Program-made: the position numbers and the translations under genes | Assembly (NCBI RefSeq): GCF_900324485.2 | Contig: NC_046653.1 | Coordinates: forward strand, 23,145,285-23,209,284 | Length of the DNA stretch: 64,000 nt | Source of the DNA: Mastacembelus armatus | Lineage: Eukaryota > Chordata > Actinopteri > Synbranchiformes > Mastacembelidae | Reading direction: 5' to 3' | The notes under the pieces: generated by a model | Seen by the model: the letters and a program-made list of their open reading frames with translations, nothing else | Told to the model about the DNA's origin: nothing | Databases searched by the model: none | In this document: positions 22,355 to 34,222 of the stretch, piece by piece | How positions within the stretch are numbered: position 1 is the stretch's first letter | Layout of the letters: each line of letters begins with the position of its first letter

Positions 22355-23299
22355 TGTCATGTTCCGGAAATTAGATTTCCGGTTTTCGGGGTTTTATTTT
22401 GAAGGGTCTATGGGAAGTTCTTGGGCAAGTTGCATTTGACTTTGCTTAATGGCTGATTTGTGTCACCTGTGACCTAGGCTTAAATATTAGGGATCGTGTG
22501 AACACAAATCGCCGGATTGTCTGTTGCCATACAGCGAAGGAGTATTATCATGACGGGATGTGCTCGAAATCTTGGCCACTGAATGATCGGAGGAATCGTC
22601 AGTTACGGCAGGTACTGTTTCACTTCTCTAACTGACATTGGAGTTTAGTAAGCAGGGGAGCGGTCTGCACTACTGAGAGGATCGGAGGAATCCCCAGTTT
22701 TCCTACGGCAGCCGGATTGCTTACGCCAATGACTGGAGGTACAGCACCAGTGGAGTTAGCTCTGTGTTGTTCGGTTTCTGTTGTCTCCACGGAGAGGATT
22801 GTGACTCGGCGAGGGGGACGCATTTTCTTAAGCGGATTATTTCCTGACTGTTTTTGGACACCCGAACTGTGCGGTGTGGCACTGACTGTGCTCTCCTCTA
22901 CCCGGGAGAGTCAGGTGCGTCACCTTTTCAGTTATACTGTTTTTCTCATTTGTAGTCACATCTATTATGTGTTTCTTCTTTTTCTGAGTTTCAACACTAC
23001 TCGGGCCTCGGTCGGACCACCGAGGGAAAAGGACTCCGCCAGATATTGCTCTGCGGCCTCATACGGACGACACTACTCATCTCCGAGGACCAACTAGGCG
23101 GTACCGGGTCTGGTCATCAGAGCAACCACTTACTACAGTTTCTTCTCTTGGACTGACAGTCATCACTCCAGGTCGTCAAACATCTCCATGCTTTCCTTTC
23201 TGTTTTTCCAAATAAAACTGTCGAAAACTTTTACTCTGCTTCCGGGTCTTGTTGTTGATGGAGCCGTGATCCATACAATCTAGTATACAAACCATGACA
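22355..23299 (+). mobile_element. Solo LTR, Gypsy-like, with 5-bp target duplication
   Basis: A 945-bp unit starting TGTCATGTTCCGG and ending CCATGACA (TG...CA, with a TGTCATG/CATGACA inverted edge). It is flanked by GCCTC on both sides (22350-22354 and 23300-23304). An AATAAAA polyadenylation signal lies near 23213. No internal retroviral region is present, so this is the product of LTR-LTR recombination. It looks complete as an LTR and fairly young. The 5-bp duplication fits Gypsy-type elements; the exact family is unknown. Confidence 0.85.
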
Positions 23300-23304
23300 G
23301 CCTC

Positions 23305-24299
23305 AGTCTCTTTTTTCTGGCTAGCAAGCCTTCAAAGCTAAAGGGGCACTGTGGGGCACTTTTATCCTGACTGGAACAGTTGACCCCTGCCACTCATAAG
23401 GCCATTTGTATATTCTTGTCATATATATGTCTATAGTTTGGACCTATTTTCATTATCGTTGGCTGTTTGTGCTTTCTGTCAAAACAATGACGGAATGAAT
23501 TGTTAGAGCAAAGTTATATCACAAGTGGGTGGTTACCGTAAATACATGCTAAAATTGTGCTTATATTTGTGCTGCATAATTGGCTTGAAGACCTGTACAT
23601 ATCTAATAAAAAATGGCTCTTACTGTTGAGACTGATCTTAATCTTATAGCAATGCAACATAAAATGCAATATTTGCCAACTTAGAGCTACATGTGACTTT
23701 GACCACACAATTTCGTTTCAGACTCACTGTGATCAACTACACAGACAGCACAACTAAAATGTTCCACGCTGATACTTCCAGTCAATATTCTATATTCTAA
23801 ACATTTTGCACAGGCATACATGAAAAAATTCACATTTGCAATTGAGCTGAAAGTCATTCTGAAAGAATATTATGTGGTAATATACACAAGGTAAATGTAC
23901 ACTGATGAGCCAAAAAGTTATGACTACATAGCAATCTGCTGTAGGGAGGTCCTCACTATTGCTGAGCACCCCACAAGCCTTGCTGTTTCATATATGCTAG
24001 GACACAGTTGTCTGGTCTTCAAAGTACAGTATCTCATACTATTATAACTGTGGTTGCCCATTTCTCCAAGATGCATCTTTGATATATCCCAGACTTTGAC
24101 ATGCACTGTTTTTCATTAGATAATTAAAATTGTTAATATCATCTTTGAGTGGTCATAATATGCTAATATATATGACCTGCATCTAAAAGAGTTTATACAA
24201 AATGTATGTGTTAATACTTAATCCAGTCATTCATTTATTGCCATAACCAAACATGATTCTCATGGTAATAGTCTCTTTTCTGCATAATGCCCATTCCCT
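23305..24299. other. Spacer, 3' flank of T7
   Basis: No gene. The stretch 23715-23830 is a diverged copy of the shared spacer (GATCAACTACACAGACAG). The 24127-24299 segment matches the 3' flanks of T4-T6. Confidence 0.45.
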
Positions 24300-25468
24300 C
24301 TATAGTATGTTGGTATCACAAGAGTCAGGCTGCAGTATCTTAAGTGTAAAAATGAGTTTAACTGATTTTCTAAACCAGGGGTAGAAAAAGGCATAGATCA
24401 GAGGATTCAGAAAGGAGTTAACATAGTACAAACATAACACAGATGCAGCAGCTGTAGCTTTAAGTACACTATCCTGACCTGTGAGGGCAACGCAATAATA
24501 TGGACAGAGACACACTAAAAACATGCCTACAACAACACCAAGAGTCCTGGCTGCTTTGATTTCAGATTTTTTAGCAGTTACTTTCCTTGAACCCTGGACT
24601 GTGACAGTTGTAATGTGAGACCTCATGGCACGAGCCTGAGACACAGCCACCACAAATACTCTCATATACAGGACTATAATAACAGTAATAGGGAGAATAA
24701 AAGAAAAAATAGTATCTGCAACTCCAGCAATGTAATTAATGACAAAGACACACTCTCCAAAACAGGAGTTATACCTGCCTGGTTGTTCCAGGACGTCCTT
24801 TAGGATGAGACTCTGAAAGATCACAGAACATGTCCAACACAGACAAATACAGACCTTAACTCTTTTTTGTGTGATTTTGATGGAGTAATGCATAGGGTCA
24901 CAAATAGCCACATAACGGTCAATACATATGAGCACCATGGCTCCCACTGAAGTAGAGGCAATAACATATGCTAGATATTGGTACACAGTACACATTAGGT
25001 CACCGAGGAGCCAGCAGCCCTCTATGAACATAATTTGAAACAACATGAGGAGCCCCACGAAGAAATCTGACACAGCCAGAGAGAGGATGAGGAGGTTGGT
25101 GGGAGTGTGAAGTTGTCTAGAGAGGAAGAGCAACAATATATTAATCATTTTTTAAAGTATCAGTTATCATTCAGATAAAAGCAAAAATGGCAAAAACTGA
25201 TATACAGAAATATGAACTGAAAAAATGTTCAAATAATGACTATTGCACAGGCTGTCTATCTACTACTTTCATGAATTGACAAAATATTTTTATACTTGAA
25301 ATAGGAGACAGAGATGATGACCAGCAGGTTGAGAAATGCAGTAAGCAGAGAAATGGAGAACAGCACAATGTATGTCAGCATGGTCTCAAAGTGAGGACGC
25401 TTTGGCTTCACACAGGAGGAGTTGAGGAGCTGTGGAAAGCAGAGTTCAGTTTCCTCCAAGGTTTCCAT
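24300..25468 (-). CDS. T7: class III TAAR (TAAR13c-like), Ala at 3.32
   Basis: Exon 1 is 25296-25468 and exon 2 is 24300-25116, with a 179-bp intron and 329 residues. The splice acceptor differs from the others (CTAG|A), so the split Lys codon is AA|A. The C-terminal half is almost that of T4-T6 (GQDSVLKATAAAS; NSFLNP). The TM2-TM3 half is different (FVGLLMLFQIMFIEGCWLLGDL) and has Ala107 at 3.32. Asp192 (5.42) is kept. It is a sister of the T4-T6 group, or a mosaic with it. The gene looks functional. Confidence 0.94.
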
Positions 25469-25531
25469 CACCAGAGAGAGGAGAAGCTGCTGAGCTCTGG
25501 CAGAGTTTTATGCGAAGCTTTCTGTCAAACA

Positions 25532-25541
25532 CCTGATTTAT
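25532..25541 (-). promoter_or_regulatory. TATA-like element upstream of T7
   Basis: ATAAATCAGG, 64-73 bases before the T7 ATG. Confidence 0.4.
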
Positions 25542-25744
25542 GTCCTCCATCCCATCCCCCCTTCCTCCTCACCTTTGCTGCTGTTTTTTTCTCCAAAGAA
25601 TTTGAATTGCTATGCCTTCTGTGCTTGGCAGGAATGGTCTCTTTTCCATATCTATAATTTTTTCACCCAGATTATTCCATCAAGTAGAAAATACACTTGC
25701 ACTAATACTCATCAATAATTAGAGATACCATTTATTTAGGCTTT

Positions 25745-26590
25745 AAAAACATGTTGGTTGGGTTTAGGCATTAAATCATCTCAGTTAGGTTTAGGCAATA
25801 AAACATGTCAGTTAGGTTTAGGCAATAAAAGGCTTTGGCTAGGTTTAGGCAATAAAACGTTGCTGTTAGTGTTAGGCATTAAAACATCTCAATTAGGGTT
25901 AGGCTTAATGCCTAACCCTAATATCTTGGTTAGGTGTAGGCATTAAAAGGTTTTGGCTAGGTTTAGGCATTAAAACGTTGGGGTTAGGGTTAGGCATTAA
26001 AACATCTTGGTTAGGTTTAGGCATTAAAATGTCTCGATTAGGTTTAGGAAATAAAATGTATCAGGTTTAGGCATTAAAATATCTCGGTTAGGTGTAGGCA
26101 TTAAAAGGTTTTGATGTTAAAATGTTTTTAGGTTTAGGCATTAAAATGTCTCGATTAGGTTTAGGAAATAAAATGTATCAGGTTTAGGCATTAAAATATC
26201 TCGGTTAGGGTTAGGCATTAAAAGGTATTGGCTATATTTATGCATTTAAATGTCTCGGTTAGGTTTAGGCATTAAAAGGTTTTAGCTTTAAATGTCTTGG
26301 TTAGGTTTAGGCATTAAAAGGTATTGGCTATGTTTAGGCATTGAAGCATCTTGGTTAGGTTTAGGCATTAAAACATCTCGGTTAGGGTTAGGCATTAAAA
26401 CGTCTCGGTTAGGTTTAGGCAATAAAACATCCTGGTTAGGTTTAGGCAAAAGAAAAGTCTTGTGTTCCAGTTTAGACTTTAAAACATCTCGGTTACAGTT
26501 AGGCATTAAAATGTCTTGGTTAGGTTCAGGTAATAAAACGTCTCAGGTTTAGGCATTAAAACGTCTCGGTCAGGTTTAGGCAATAAAATG
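25745..26590. repeat. 27-bp minisatellite with telomere-like core
   Basis: About 30 degenerate copies of GGTTAGGTTTAGGCATTAAA plus ACATCTC. Many units contain TTAGGTTTAGG, and several contain TTAGGGTTAGG, close to the vertebrate telomere repeat. The unit length of 27 keeps short frames open in both directions; these are not genes. Confidence 0.9.
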
Positions 26591-26634
26591 AAAAAATAGC
26601 TCTACTGACTAATATATGGGACTTATGTACGCTG

Positions 26635-27000
26635 GGGAAGCATGGTGGGTTAGTGGTTAGCTCAATTGTCACAGCAAGAAGGTTTCTGGTTTGAAACCCA
26701 TCAGGGGCCTTTCTGTGTGGAGTTTGCATGTTCTCCCTGTGCTTGTGTGGGTTTTCTCCAGGTACTCTGGTTTCCTCCTACAGTCCAAAAACATGTATGT
26801 CAGGTTGATTGGTGACTCTAAATTGCCCATAGGAGTGAGTGTGAGTGTGTGAGGTTGTTTGTCTCTATGTGGCCCTGTGATGGACTGGTGACCTGTCCAG
26901 GGTGTACCCCTGCCTTTCACCCAAAGAGAGCTGGGATAGGTTCCAGCAGATCCCTGTGACTCTAATAGGAATAAACTGATAGATAGTGGAGGGATGGAAG
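26635..27000 (-). repeat. (ATCC)n-associated dispersed repeat, minus orientation
   Basis: The only copy on the minus strand in this window. It runs from the GGTTAGTGGTTAGCTC end to the TATCCATC-type end, here degraded to GATAGATAGTGGAGGGATGG. Confidence 0.75.
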
Positions 27001-27599
27001 CTGTAATGATGATAATGATGATGATGATGATGGTTATTCAATAGTAAGACATCAGTCAAATTGGTTGAGTCATCATGTCAGGAAATTGAATGCAAAACAA
27101 ATTATTAGCTTCTTTGACCTATGTCTATGACTTGTCCGTACCCTCTGATTTGAACCATCACCTTAAATAGTATTTCTACATTAGCAGGCAGAATGGCAGG
27201 AGCTCTGCCACCTTTATGATATAATGGTGTACATCACAATGGCAGTCTCGTCAGACCCTTAATGTCACAAACACATGGCTACAATGGCAAGTACATGTAT
27301 AAGGGATCTCTATATTGTCATGGAATTGTTTTAAACATTTTCTTTGCAATAGAAAGACTGAACAGAAAATAAAACCATGTTATGATAAATATATTGAAAA
27401 GTAAATTTTTGAAAGTTCAAGGCTCAGGTTGCAAGATGATTCTTGGGTCAAGTATTTGGGAATATGCAGAAAAGCAGGAGAACCAGTTGGGTTAAATCAA
27501 TTTTAAACAAATTGTAGTCTCACAGCCACTATATCAAATTACAGTACATTATTTTCTATTAATTCTACCATTGACCACATACAGTGTTTGGGGCCAGGT
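27001..27599. other. Intergenic, nothing recognised beyond a GAT repeat
   Basis: A short GAT microsatellite at 27005-27032. The remainder holds no frame or element that I recognise. Confidence 0.4.
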
Positions 27600-28475
27600 T
27601 TGGAGTGTTTTTTTTTTTTAACTTCAAGTTGTTCAGTGAGGCGACCTTTTTCTCTCTGAGGTTTCAGCCCCATTCACCGTGGGAAATGAAGTCAACAAAG
27701 GACCTTGTTCCTCACAGGCGTAGCGTCCTTCAGGTGCTTTTTTGCAAACTCCAAGCAGCTTTCATGTGTTTTGCACTGAGGAGAGACTTCTGTCTAGCCA
27801 CCCTGCCTTAAAGCTCAGATTTGTGGAGGGCTGAAGTGATGGTTGTCCTTCTGGAACTTTGTCCCATCTCCACACAGGATCTCTGGAGCTCAGTGAGACT
27901 GACCATAATGTTCTTGGTTACCTCTCTTACTAAGACCCGCCTCTTACGACTGCTTAGTTTGGCTAGGCGTCCAGCTCTTGGAAGAGTCATGCCTGTGCCA
28001 AACTTCCATTTGGGTATTATGGAGGCCACTGTCCTCCTGGGAACCTTCAGTGCAGCAGAAATGTTTTTGTAGCCTTCCCCAGCTCTGTCTATCAACAGTC
28101 CAGTCTCTGAGCTCTGCTGGCAGTTTCTTTGACCTCATGGCTGGGTTTTTCCTCTGATATGCATTGCCAGCAGTGATACCATCTATAATGAGGCCTTCCA
28201 AATCATGTCCAATCAATTAAATTTACAATAGGTGGACTCCAATCAAGACATAGAAACATCTCAGCAATGATCAATAGAAATAGAAGGCACCTGAGCAAAT
28301 TTTCACGTGTTGTTGCAAAGGGTCTGAATACTTATGTAAATGTACTATTCCAGTTTTTTCATTTTAGTAAATTTACAGGTTCCTAAAATCCTTTTTTCAT
28401 TTTGTCATTATGTGGTACTGAGCGTAATTGAATGACAACAAATTAATTTAAACAATTGTAGTATCAGACTGCAAC
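27600..28475 (-). mobile_element. Tc1-like transposon, 5' part of a second family
   Basis: Minus-strand transposase N-terminus from ATG 28138 (MRSKKLPAELRDWTVDRQS). After a frame change it continues with helix-turn-helix text GYKNISAALKVPRRTVASII and RAGRLAKLSSRKRR (28095-27808). The DDE catalytic region is missing. The outer end near 28320-28475 carries the GGGTCTGAATACTTATGTAA terminal sequence of a common fish Tc1 family. It is a different family from the 7233 element. Inactive. Confidence 0.85.
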
Positions 28476-28580
28476 ATAAAAAAAATTTTAAAAGGGTTTA
28501 CACAAACATTATAACCAAATACATTTCTCTGATCATGATCTCATTTTAGACATGCACATTTTAGACACCATGCAGTGTCG

Positions 28581-29768
28581 CTACAGTATGTTGGCCTCAC
28601 AGGAGTCAGGCTGCAGTATTTTAAGTGTAAGAATGTTTTTAATTGATTTTCTAAACCAGGGGTAAAAAGAAGCATAGATCACAGGGTTTAGACAGGAGTG
28701 AAACGAGTATAAACACAAGACAGATGCTGCTGATGAAGCATTCATGAAATTATCTTGACCTGTAAGAGCAACACAATAATATGGACAGAGACATAATAAA
28801 AACACAACTACAACAACACCAAGAGTCCTGGCTGCTTTGATTTCAGATTTTTTAGCAGTTACTTTAACTGAACCCTGGACTGTGACAGTTGTAATGTGAG
28901 ACCTCATGGCACGAGCCTGAGACACAGCCACCACAAATACTCTCATATACAAAACCAAAATAACAGCAATGGGAAGAATAAAGGAAAAAATAAGATCTGC
29001 AATTCCAGCAATATAATTAATGACAAAGACACACTCTCCAAAACAGGAGTTATACCTGCCTGGTTGTTCCAGGACGTCCTTCAGAATCAGACTCTGAAAG
29101 ATCACAGAACATGACCAACAGAGACAAATGCAGACCTGAATTCTTTTTTGAGTGACTTTGATGGAGTAATGCATAGGGTCACAAATAGCCACATAACGGT
29201 CAATACATATGAGCACCATGTTTCCTACTGAGACAGAGGAAATGATGTAGTCTAGATATTGATATAAAGTACACATGAGGTCACCAATGTACCAGCAGCC
29301 TTCTATGAGCATAATTTGGAACAACATTAGAGTGCCCACGAAGAAATCTGAGACAGCCAGGGAGAGGATGAGGAGATTGGTGGGTGTTTTGAGCTGCCTG
29401 GAGAGGAAGACCAGTAATATGTTTATCATTATTTGTAATAACAATTTTCATTCAGATAAAATTAGAATCATCAAACACTGAAACATGAGAACACTATTTC
29501 CATCTTTGAAATCAGATAATTATTTTTTTAATGACAAATTCCTGACTTTTTGTTAATATCTATCTGTATAATAAATGAATTAAATATGTAGCTACTTGAA
29601 GTGTGAAATAGAGATGATGACCAGCAAGTTGAGAAATGCAGTGAGCAGAGAGATGGAGAACAGCAGAATGTAAGTCATCATGGTCTCAAAATGAGGACGC
29701 ACTGTCTTCACACAGGAGGAGTTGAGGAGCTGTGGAAAGCAGAGTTCAGTTTCCACCAAAGTCTCCAT
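28581..29768 (-). CDS. T8: class III TAAR with both Asp3.32 and Asp5.42
   Basis: Exon 1 is 29596-29768 and exon 2 is 28581-29397, with a 198-bp intron and 329 residues. Exon 1 runs into a TAG directly after the splice site, which is why no long frame marks it, but the exon itself is intact. Asp107 and Asp192 are both present, the arrangement linked to diamine recognition in TAAR13c. TM7 starts HSCLNPVIYASFYPWF, with His in place of the fingerprint Asn. Loop 3 reads GSVKVTAKK, as in T11, instead of GSRKVTAKK. The gene looks functional. Confidence 0.94.
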
Positions 29769-29830
29769 CACCAGAGAGAGGAGAAGCTGCTGAGCTCTGG
29801 CAGCTTTTCACCAAAGTTTTCTAACATACA

Positions 29831-29840
29831 CCTGATTTAT
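29831..29840 (-). promoter_or_regulatory. TATA-like element upstream of T8
   Basis: ATAAATCAGG, 63-72 bases before the T8 ATG. Confidence 0.4.
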
Positions 29841-29849
29841 CTCCTCACC

Positions 29850-30629
29850 TCCCACCTCTCCGTCTGCCTCACCTTTGCTGCTGTTTTTCTCTCCACAAGG
29901 ACTGAATCCCTTCTGGGCTCACTTTTCTTAGTGGAATGACTGTGGTCTGTGTTTATTTTGATTTCAACCCATCTCTCAGATGTCTGCAGTCAAAGCTAAA
30001 CTGAAACCATACATTTTGCACAACCATTGTAATACAGTGCCATATTTTTCTATATATTGTGCACCCATACCTTCCCAACTGGTAAAAAATCCCATTTTCA
30101 GGATGTGACTTCTCTGTTTCAGTGTCAGTCAGGCTGTGGAAAGTAGAGTAGTTGGAGTTCACAACATACTTGAGGGTGGCCACATACAAACTGAGAGCAC
30201 AACAGACAATATCCATATCTGACTAACAAACTTCAGTTATGTATAAAAGGGGGTACACCGTCCCTCTAGTGTGGTTATAAATACCTTCAACTACAAGTTG
30301 GACTTTAACCTTATAGTTTTATTAAGGGCCACTGTGGTCAAGAACACAGGCAGCACAAGTAAAGTGTGTCATGCTAATGCTTCGAGACCAAACCCTGAAG
30401 GCTCCACTATCACAAAAATCTCTTCAAATGAACAAGCTTCACTGGTCATTTTTGAGAAAGCTAAATTGTAACAGATACAGTTTGAATGCAAACACTTACA
30501 CAGTGTTGAGTCAAAACATTATGACTATCATTGGAACTGGCAGCCCCATACGTAGAAGGATGTGATTCACTGGATGTTGTGGCACATTCATCCATAACCA
30601 CTATTCAAATTCTCTGCAACTTGCACCAC
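29850..30629. other. T8 5' flank, left part of a segmental duplication
   Basis: Almost identical to 38162-38941 (5' of T9). It contains an old version of the shared spacer (30320-30480) and the degenerate ACATTATGACTATCATTGG dispersed repeat at about 30500-30630. No gene is seen. Confidence 0.6.
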
Positions 30630-33600
30630 TGTTATGTTGCGGAGCTGTGCTGGAGAAGGAGTGAAGGAGAGGCCTAGGACCCAAGTGCAGAATGAGAAAA
30701 AGGCTTTATTTTCCTGGAATTGCCAGGGTTCAGGAACACTACATATAAAGACATTTAGCATCCACAACAACTGGTACTCGTGTCTACGGTTTCTATCTAG
30801 CAATGCTCCCGCAAAACACAAAGGAAAGCAGGGTCCATAGATAGGGAGTAAGAACAAAAGGCAGATTGAAAACAGATGAAACTAATTAAGGTTAAACAAC
30901 GTAAAGCTTCCGGGGACCAGTGCAGGGAAAAAAGAACACAAAATAATGGTCCCTGGCAGGAAGTCCCAAAAGGGAATCATGACAGTACCCCCCCTCAATG
31001 GCCGGGTTCCAAAGTCCAAACACAGATCCTGGATGGGAGGAGGGGGAATGAGGAGATAAGCACCAAAGGGTGTGTGGGGAGGAACCGTCCACTGTCCGGC
31101 GGTCTGCCCCCATACTGGCCCGGAAGGAGGTACAGTCCGAGAGGACAACCCCTTGGGCAGTTGAGTGTCTGAGGTTGCTCTGGAGCTCAGCCGCTCAGGC
31201 ACCCAAAGTTCTGGGACCGCTCTGGAGGACGGCCTCTTAGGTGAGTTGAGACCTGGAGCTGTTCTGGAGGACAGCCCCTGAGGCGGGAGTAGGTCCGAGG
31301 CCGTTAGGGAGGATGGCCCCTTGAGCGGACTGAGAGCCAGGGCCGCTTGGGGAGAGGGCCTCTGGGGAAGCCTGGAACCCAGGACCACTTTGGAGAATGA
31401 CCCCTCGAGGCGGCAGGGGTCTGAGACCGCTTGGGAGGACAGCTCCTGAAGAGAGCTGGAGACTGAGGTGAAGGTCTGGCTGCGAACTCAGACAAGGGAC
31501 TAGCCAGAGACTGAGAGGAAGGGTGAGTGGCTGGCCAGAGACTGAGTCGAGGGGCTAACTGGAAACTCAGGTAAAGAGCTGCCGTGGTCTCGGGTGAGAG
31601 ACCTGCCCGAAACTCAGGAGAAGGGCTGGCCAGAGACTGGGGTGAAAGGCTGGCCAGAGGCTGAGGAGAGAGGCCTGCTGGAAACTCAGGTGAGTGGCTG
31701 GCCGGAGGCTGAGTCTTAGAGCTAGCTGGGAGCTCAAGTGAGTTGTTGGCCGGAGACTGAGAAGAAAGGCAGGCCAGGAACGGAGACGAGGGGCTTGCCT
31801 GAAGCACAGATGAGTGGCTGGCCGGAGGCTGAGTCTTAGAGCTAGCTGGGAGCTCAAGTGAGTTGTTGGCCAGAGACTGAGAAGAAAGGCAGGCCAGGAA
31901 CGGAGACGAGGGGCTTGCCGGAGGCTGAGTCGAAGAACTAGCTGGGAGCTCAGGTGAAGGGCCAGCCGGAGACCAAGGCGAAGGGCTGGTCAGACATTCG
32001 TGAGAGAGGTCTGAGGGAAACTCAGGCGAAGGGCTGGCTGGAGACTGAAGTGAACAGTTGGCTGAGGACTGAGGCAAAGAACTAGCCAGAAACTCAGGAG
32101 AGAGGCCTGCTGGGAACTGAGGCGAAGGTCTGGCTGGAGACTGAAGTGAACAGCTGGCCAAGGACTCCGGCTTCAGGCAAGCCTGCCGAAGAACTAGCCA
32201 GAAACTCAGGAGAGAGGCCTTCCGGAAACTCAGGCGAAGGGCTGGCCAGAAACAGGCTGCAGAGCACATGAGCCTGGAAATGAGTCTGGTGATTCTGGCT
32301 GCGGTGCTGGAGACTCTGGCCAAGGTGGCAGCGCTGGAGGCTCTGACTGCTGCGGCTCTGCCGAGGCGGCACTGGAGACCCTGGCCGAGCAGGCGGTGCT
32401 GGAGACCTTGGCCAACCAGGCGGTGCTGAGGACCCTAGCCGAGTAGGCAGTGCTGGGGATCCTGGCTGCTGCAGCTTTGGCTGAGGCAGTGATGCTGGAG
32501 TCAAAGAACTAGCCAGAAACTCAGGGGAGAGGCCTTCTGGGAACTCAGGTGAAGGGCTGGCTGGAGACTGAAGTGAACAGCTGTCTGAGGACTGAGGCGA
32601 AGAACTAGCCAGAAACTCAGGAGAGAGGCCTGCCAGAATCTCAGGCGAAGGGCTGGCTGTGGGCTCTGGATAAGGGTTAGCCGTGGACTCCGTTGGACAA
32701 CGTAGGGCTCCAGCTGAGCGCAGACCTCTGGCCGGAGAGTGCTAAGCTGAAGCTGGAGAGCGCTGACCTCTAGCTGGATAATGTTGGCCTCTAACTCAGG
32801 AGCAGAGCTGGCCAGAGACTGAGGTGAAGAGCTAGATGGAGGCTCAGGTGAATGGTTGGCTGGCAACTGATGCAAGGGGCTGACCAGAAACTCAGGTGAG
32901 GGACTGGCCAGAGACTGAGATGAAGGGCTAGTTGGAGACTCAGGTGAGCAGGCAGTTGACTGAGACGAAGAGCTAGCCAGACACTCAGGTGAGAGGCCTA
33001 CCAGAGACTGAGGTGAAGAGCTAGCCAGAAACCCAGATGAGAGGCCTGCCGCAAACTCAGACGAAGGACTGGCTGGAGACTGAGGTGAAGGGCTAGCTGG
33101 AAACTCAGGTGAGAGCCCTGCTAGAAACTCAGGTGAAGAGCTAGATGGAAACTCATGTGGAAGGCCTACTGGAAACTCAGATGAAGGGCTGGCTCGAGAC
33201 TGAGACGAAGAGCTAGCCGGAAACTCAGATGAGACGCCTGCTGGAGACTCAGGTGAAAGGCTGGCCAGAGACTGGAAGGGAACCTCAGCGGGGACAATGT
33301 CGTCGGCACACTGAGGCTCTCGAAGCCTGGGTGGAACCTTAGCGGGAACGCTGTCGTCGGCACACTGAGGCTCTGATGTCTGTTGCTTGGGATGACGGCA
33401 GTGCTGTTGTTGAGGTTGCAGAGCACATGAGCCTAATGATGAGTCTGGTGATTCTGGCTGTAGCACTGGAGACTCTGGTTGGTTGCTAAATAGAAACCGT
33501 AGACACGAGTACCAGTTGTTCCCACCTCGTGCCGCTAGCAGGGACAGGAGCGAGGTCCCATGGAGCCAGGGGCTGAGCTTTCAGCTCCTGCCAGATGGTG

Positions 33601-34222
33601 CGTGCCTCTGCCGGAGTCAGTGATCAAGGAGCTGGCGTAGAAGCCTGGGAAACTGGTGGTGAGGCTAGAAAAGCTGGCAGGGAAGCCTGAAAAACAGGGA
33701 GAGGGCGGCACAGCTCCCAGGCTACGCCAATGGGAAACACTCCTCCATCACCAAGAGAACGGAGGCCATGAGGATTAACGTTTCAGTCAGCCCTCTGCTT
33801 CGTCACATAGCTGAGCAGGTGCGTGAAGCGCCTCTTCAAAACAGAACAAAAGTCCATTACCTCCGTGTATTCCTGGGAGTTCTGGATGATAGCAGCCAGG
33901 GTGCTCAGGAAACCGGAGATCAGTTGGTCCTCTATCTGGTGTGAACATTCTGTTATGTTGCGGAGGTGTGCTGGAGAAGGAGTGAAGGAGAGGCGTAGGA
34001 CCCAAGTACAGGACGAGAAAAAGGCTTTATTTTTCTGGAATTGCCAGGGTTCAGGAACACTACAAATAAAGACATTTAGCATCCACAACAACTGGTACTT
34101 GTGTCTACAGTTTCTGTCTAGCAATGCTCCCACAAAACACAAAGGAAAGCAGGGTCCATAGATAGGGAGTAAGAACAAAAGGCAGATTGAAAACAGGTGA
34201 AACTAATTAAGTTTAAACAACG
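30630..34222 (-). mobile_element. Non-autonomous Gypsy-like LTR element, copy 1
   Basis: The downstream LTR is 30630-30984 (355 bp, TGTCATGATTCC...AACATAACA when read on the minus strand, with an AATAAAGCC signal). It is preceded by a poly-G tract at 30987-30993, as expected for a polypurine primer. The upstream LTR at 33951-34222 is incomplete, cut by the L2 junction. The internal part (30985-33950) holds no recognisable pol. It is mostly a 24-bp repeat array (about 31400-33300) that reads as Ser/Pro-rich octapeptides on the minus strand. The element is broken and dependent on others; moderate age, older than the duplication that made copy 2. Confidence 0.75.

Noticed and set aside
25745-26590. 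CRISPR-like or true telomeric array
   Set aside because: The units are adjacent without unique spacers, the DNA is vertebrate, and the 27-bp period and degeneracy do not fit telomere repeats.
30882-31388. 168-codon and neighbouring minus frames as host genes
   Set aside because: They lie inside the LTR and internal repeat part of the Gypsy-like element.
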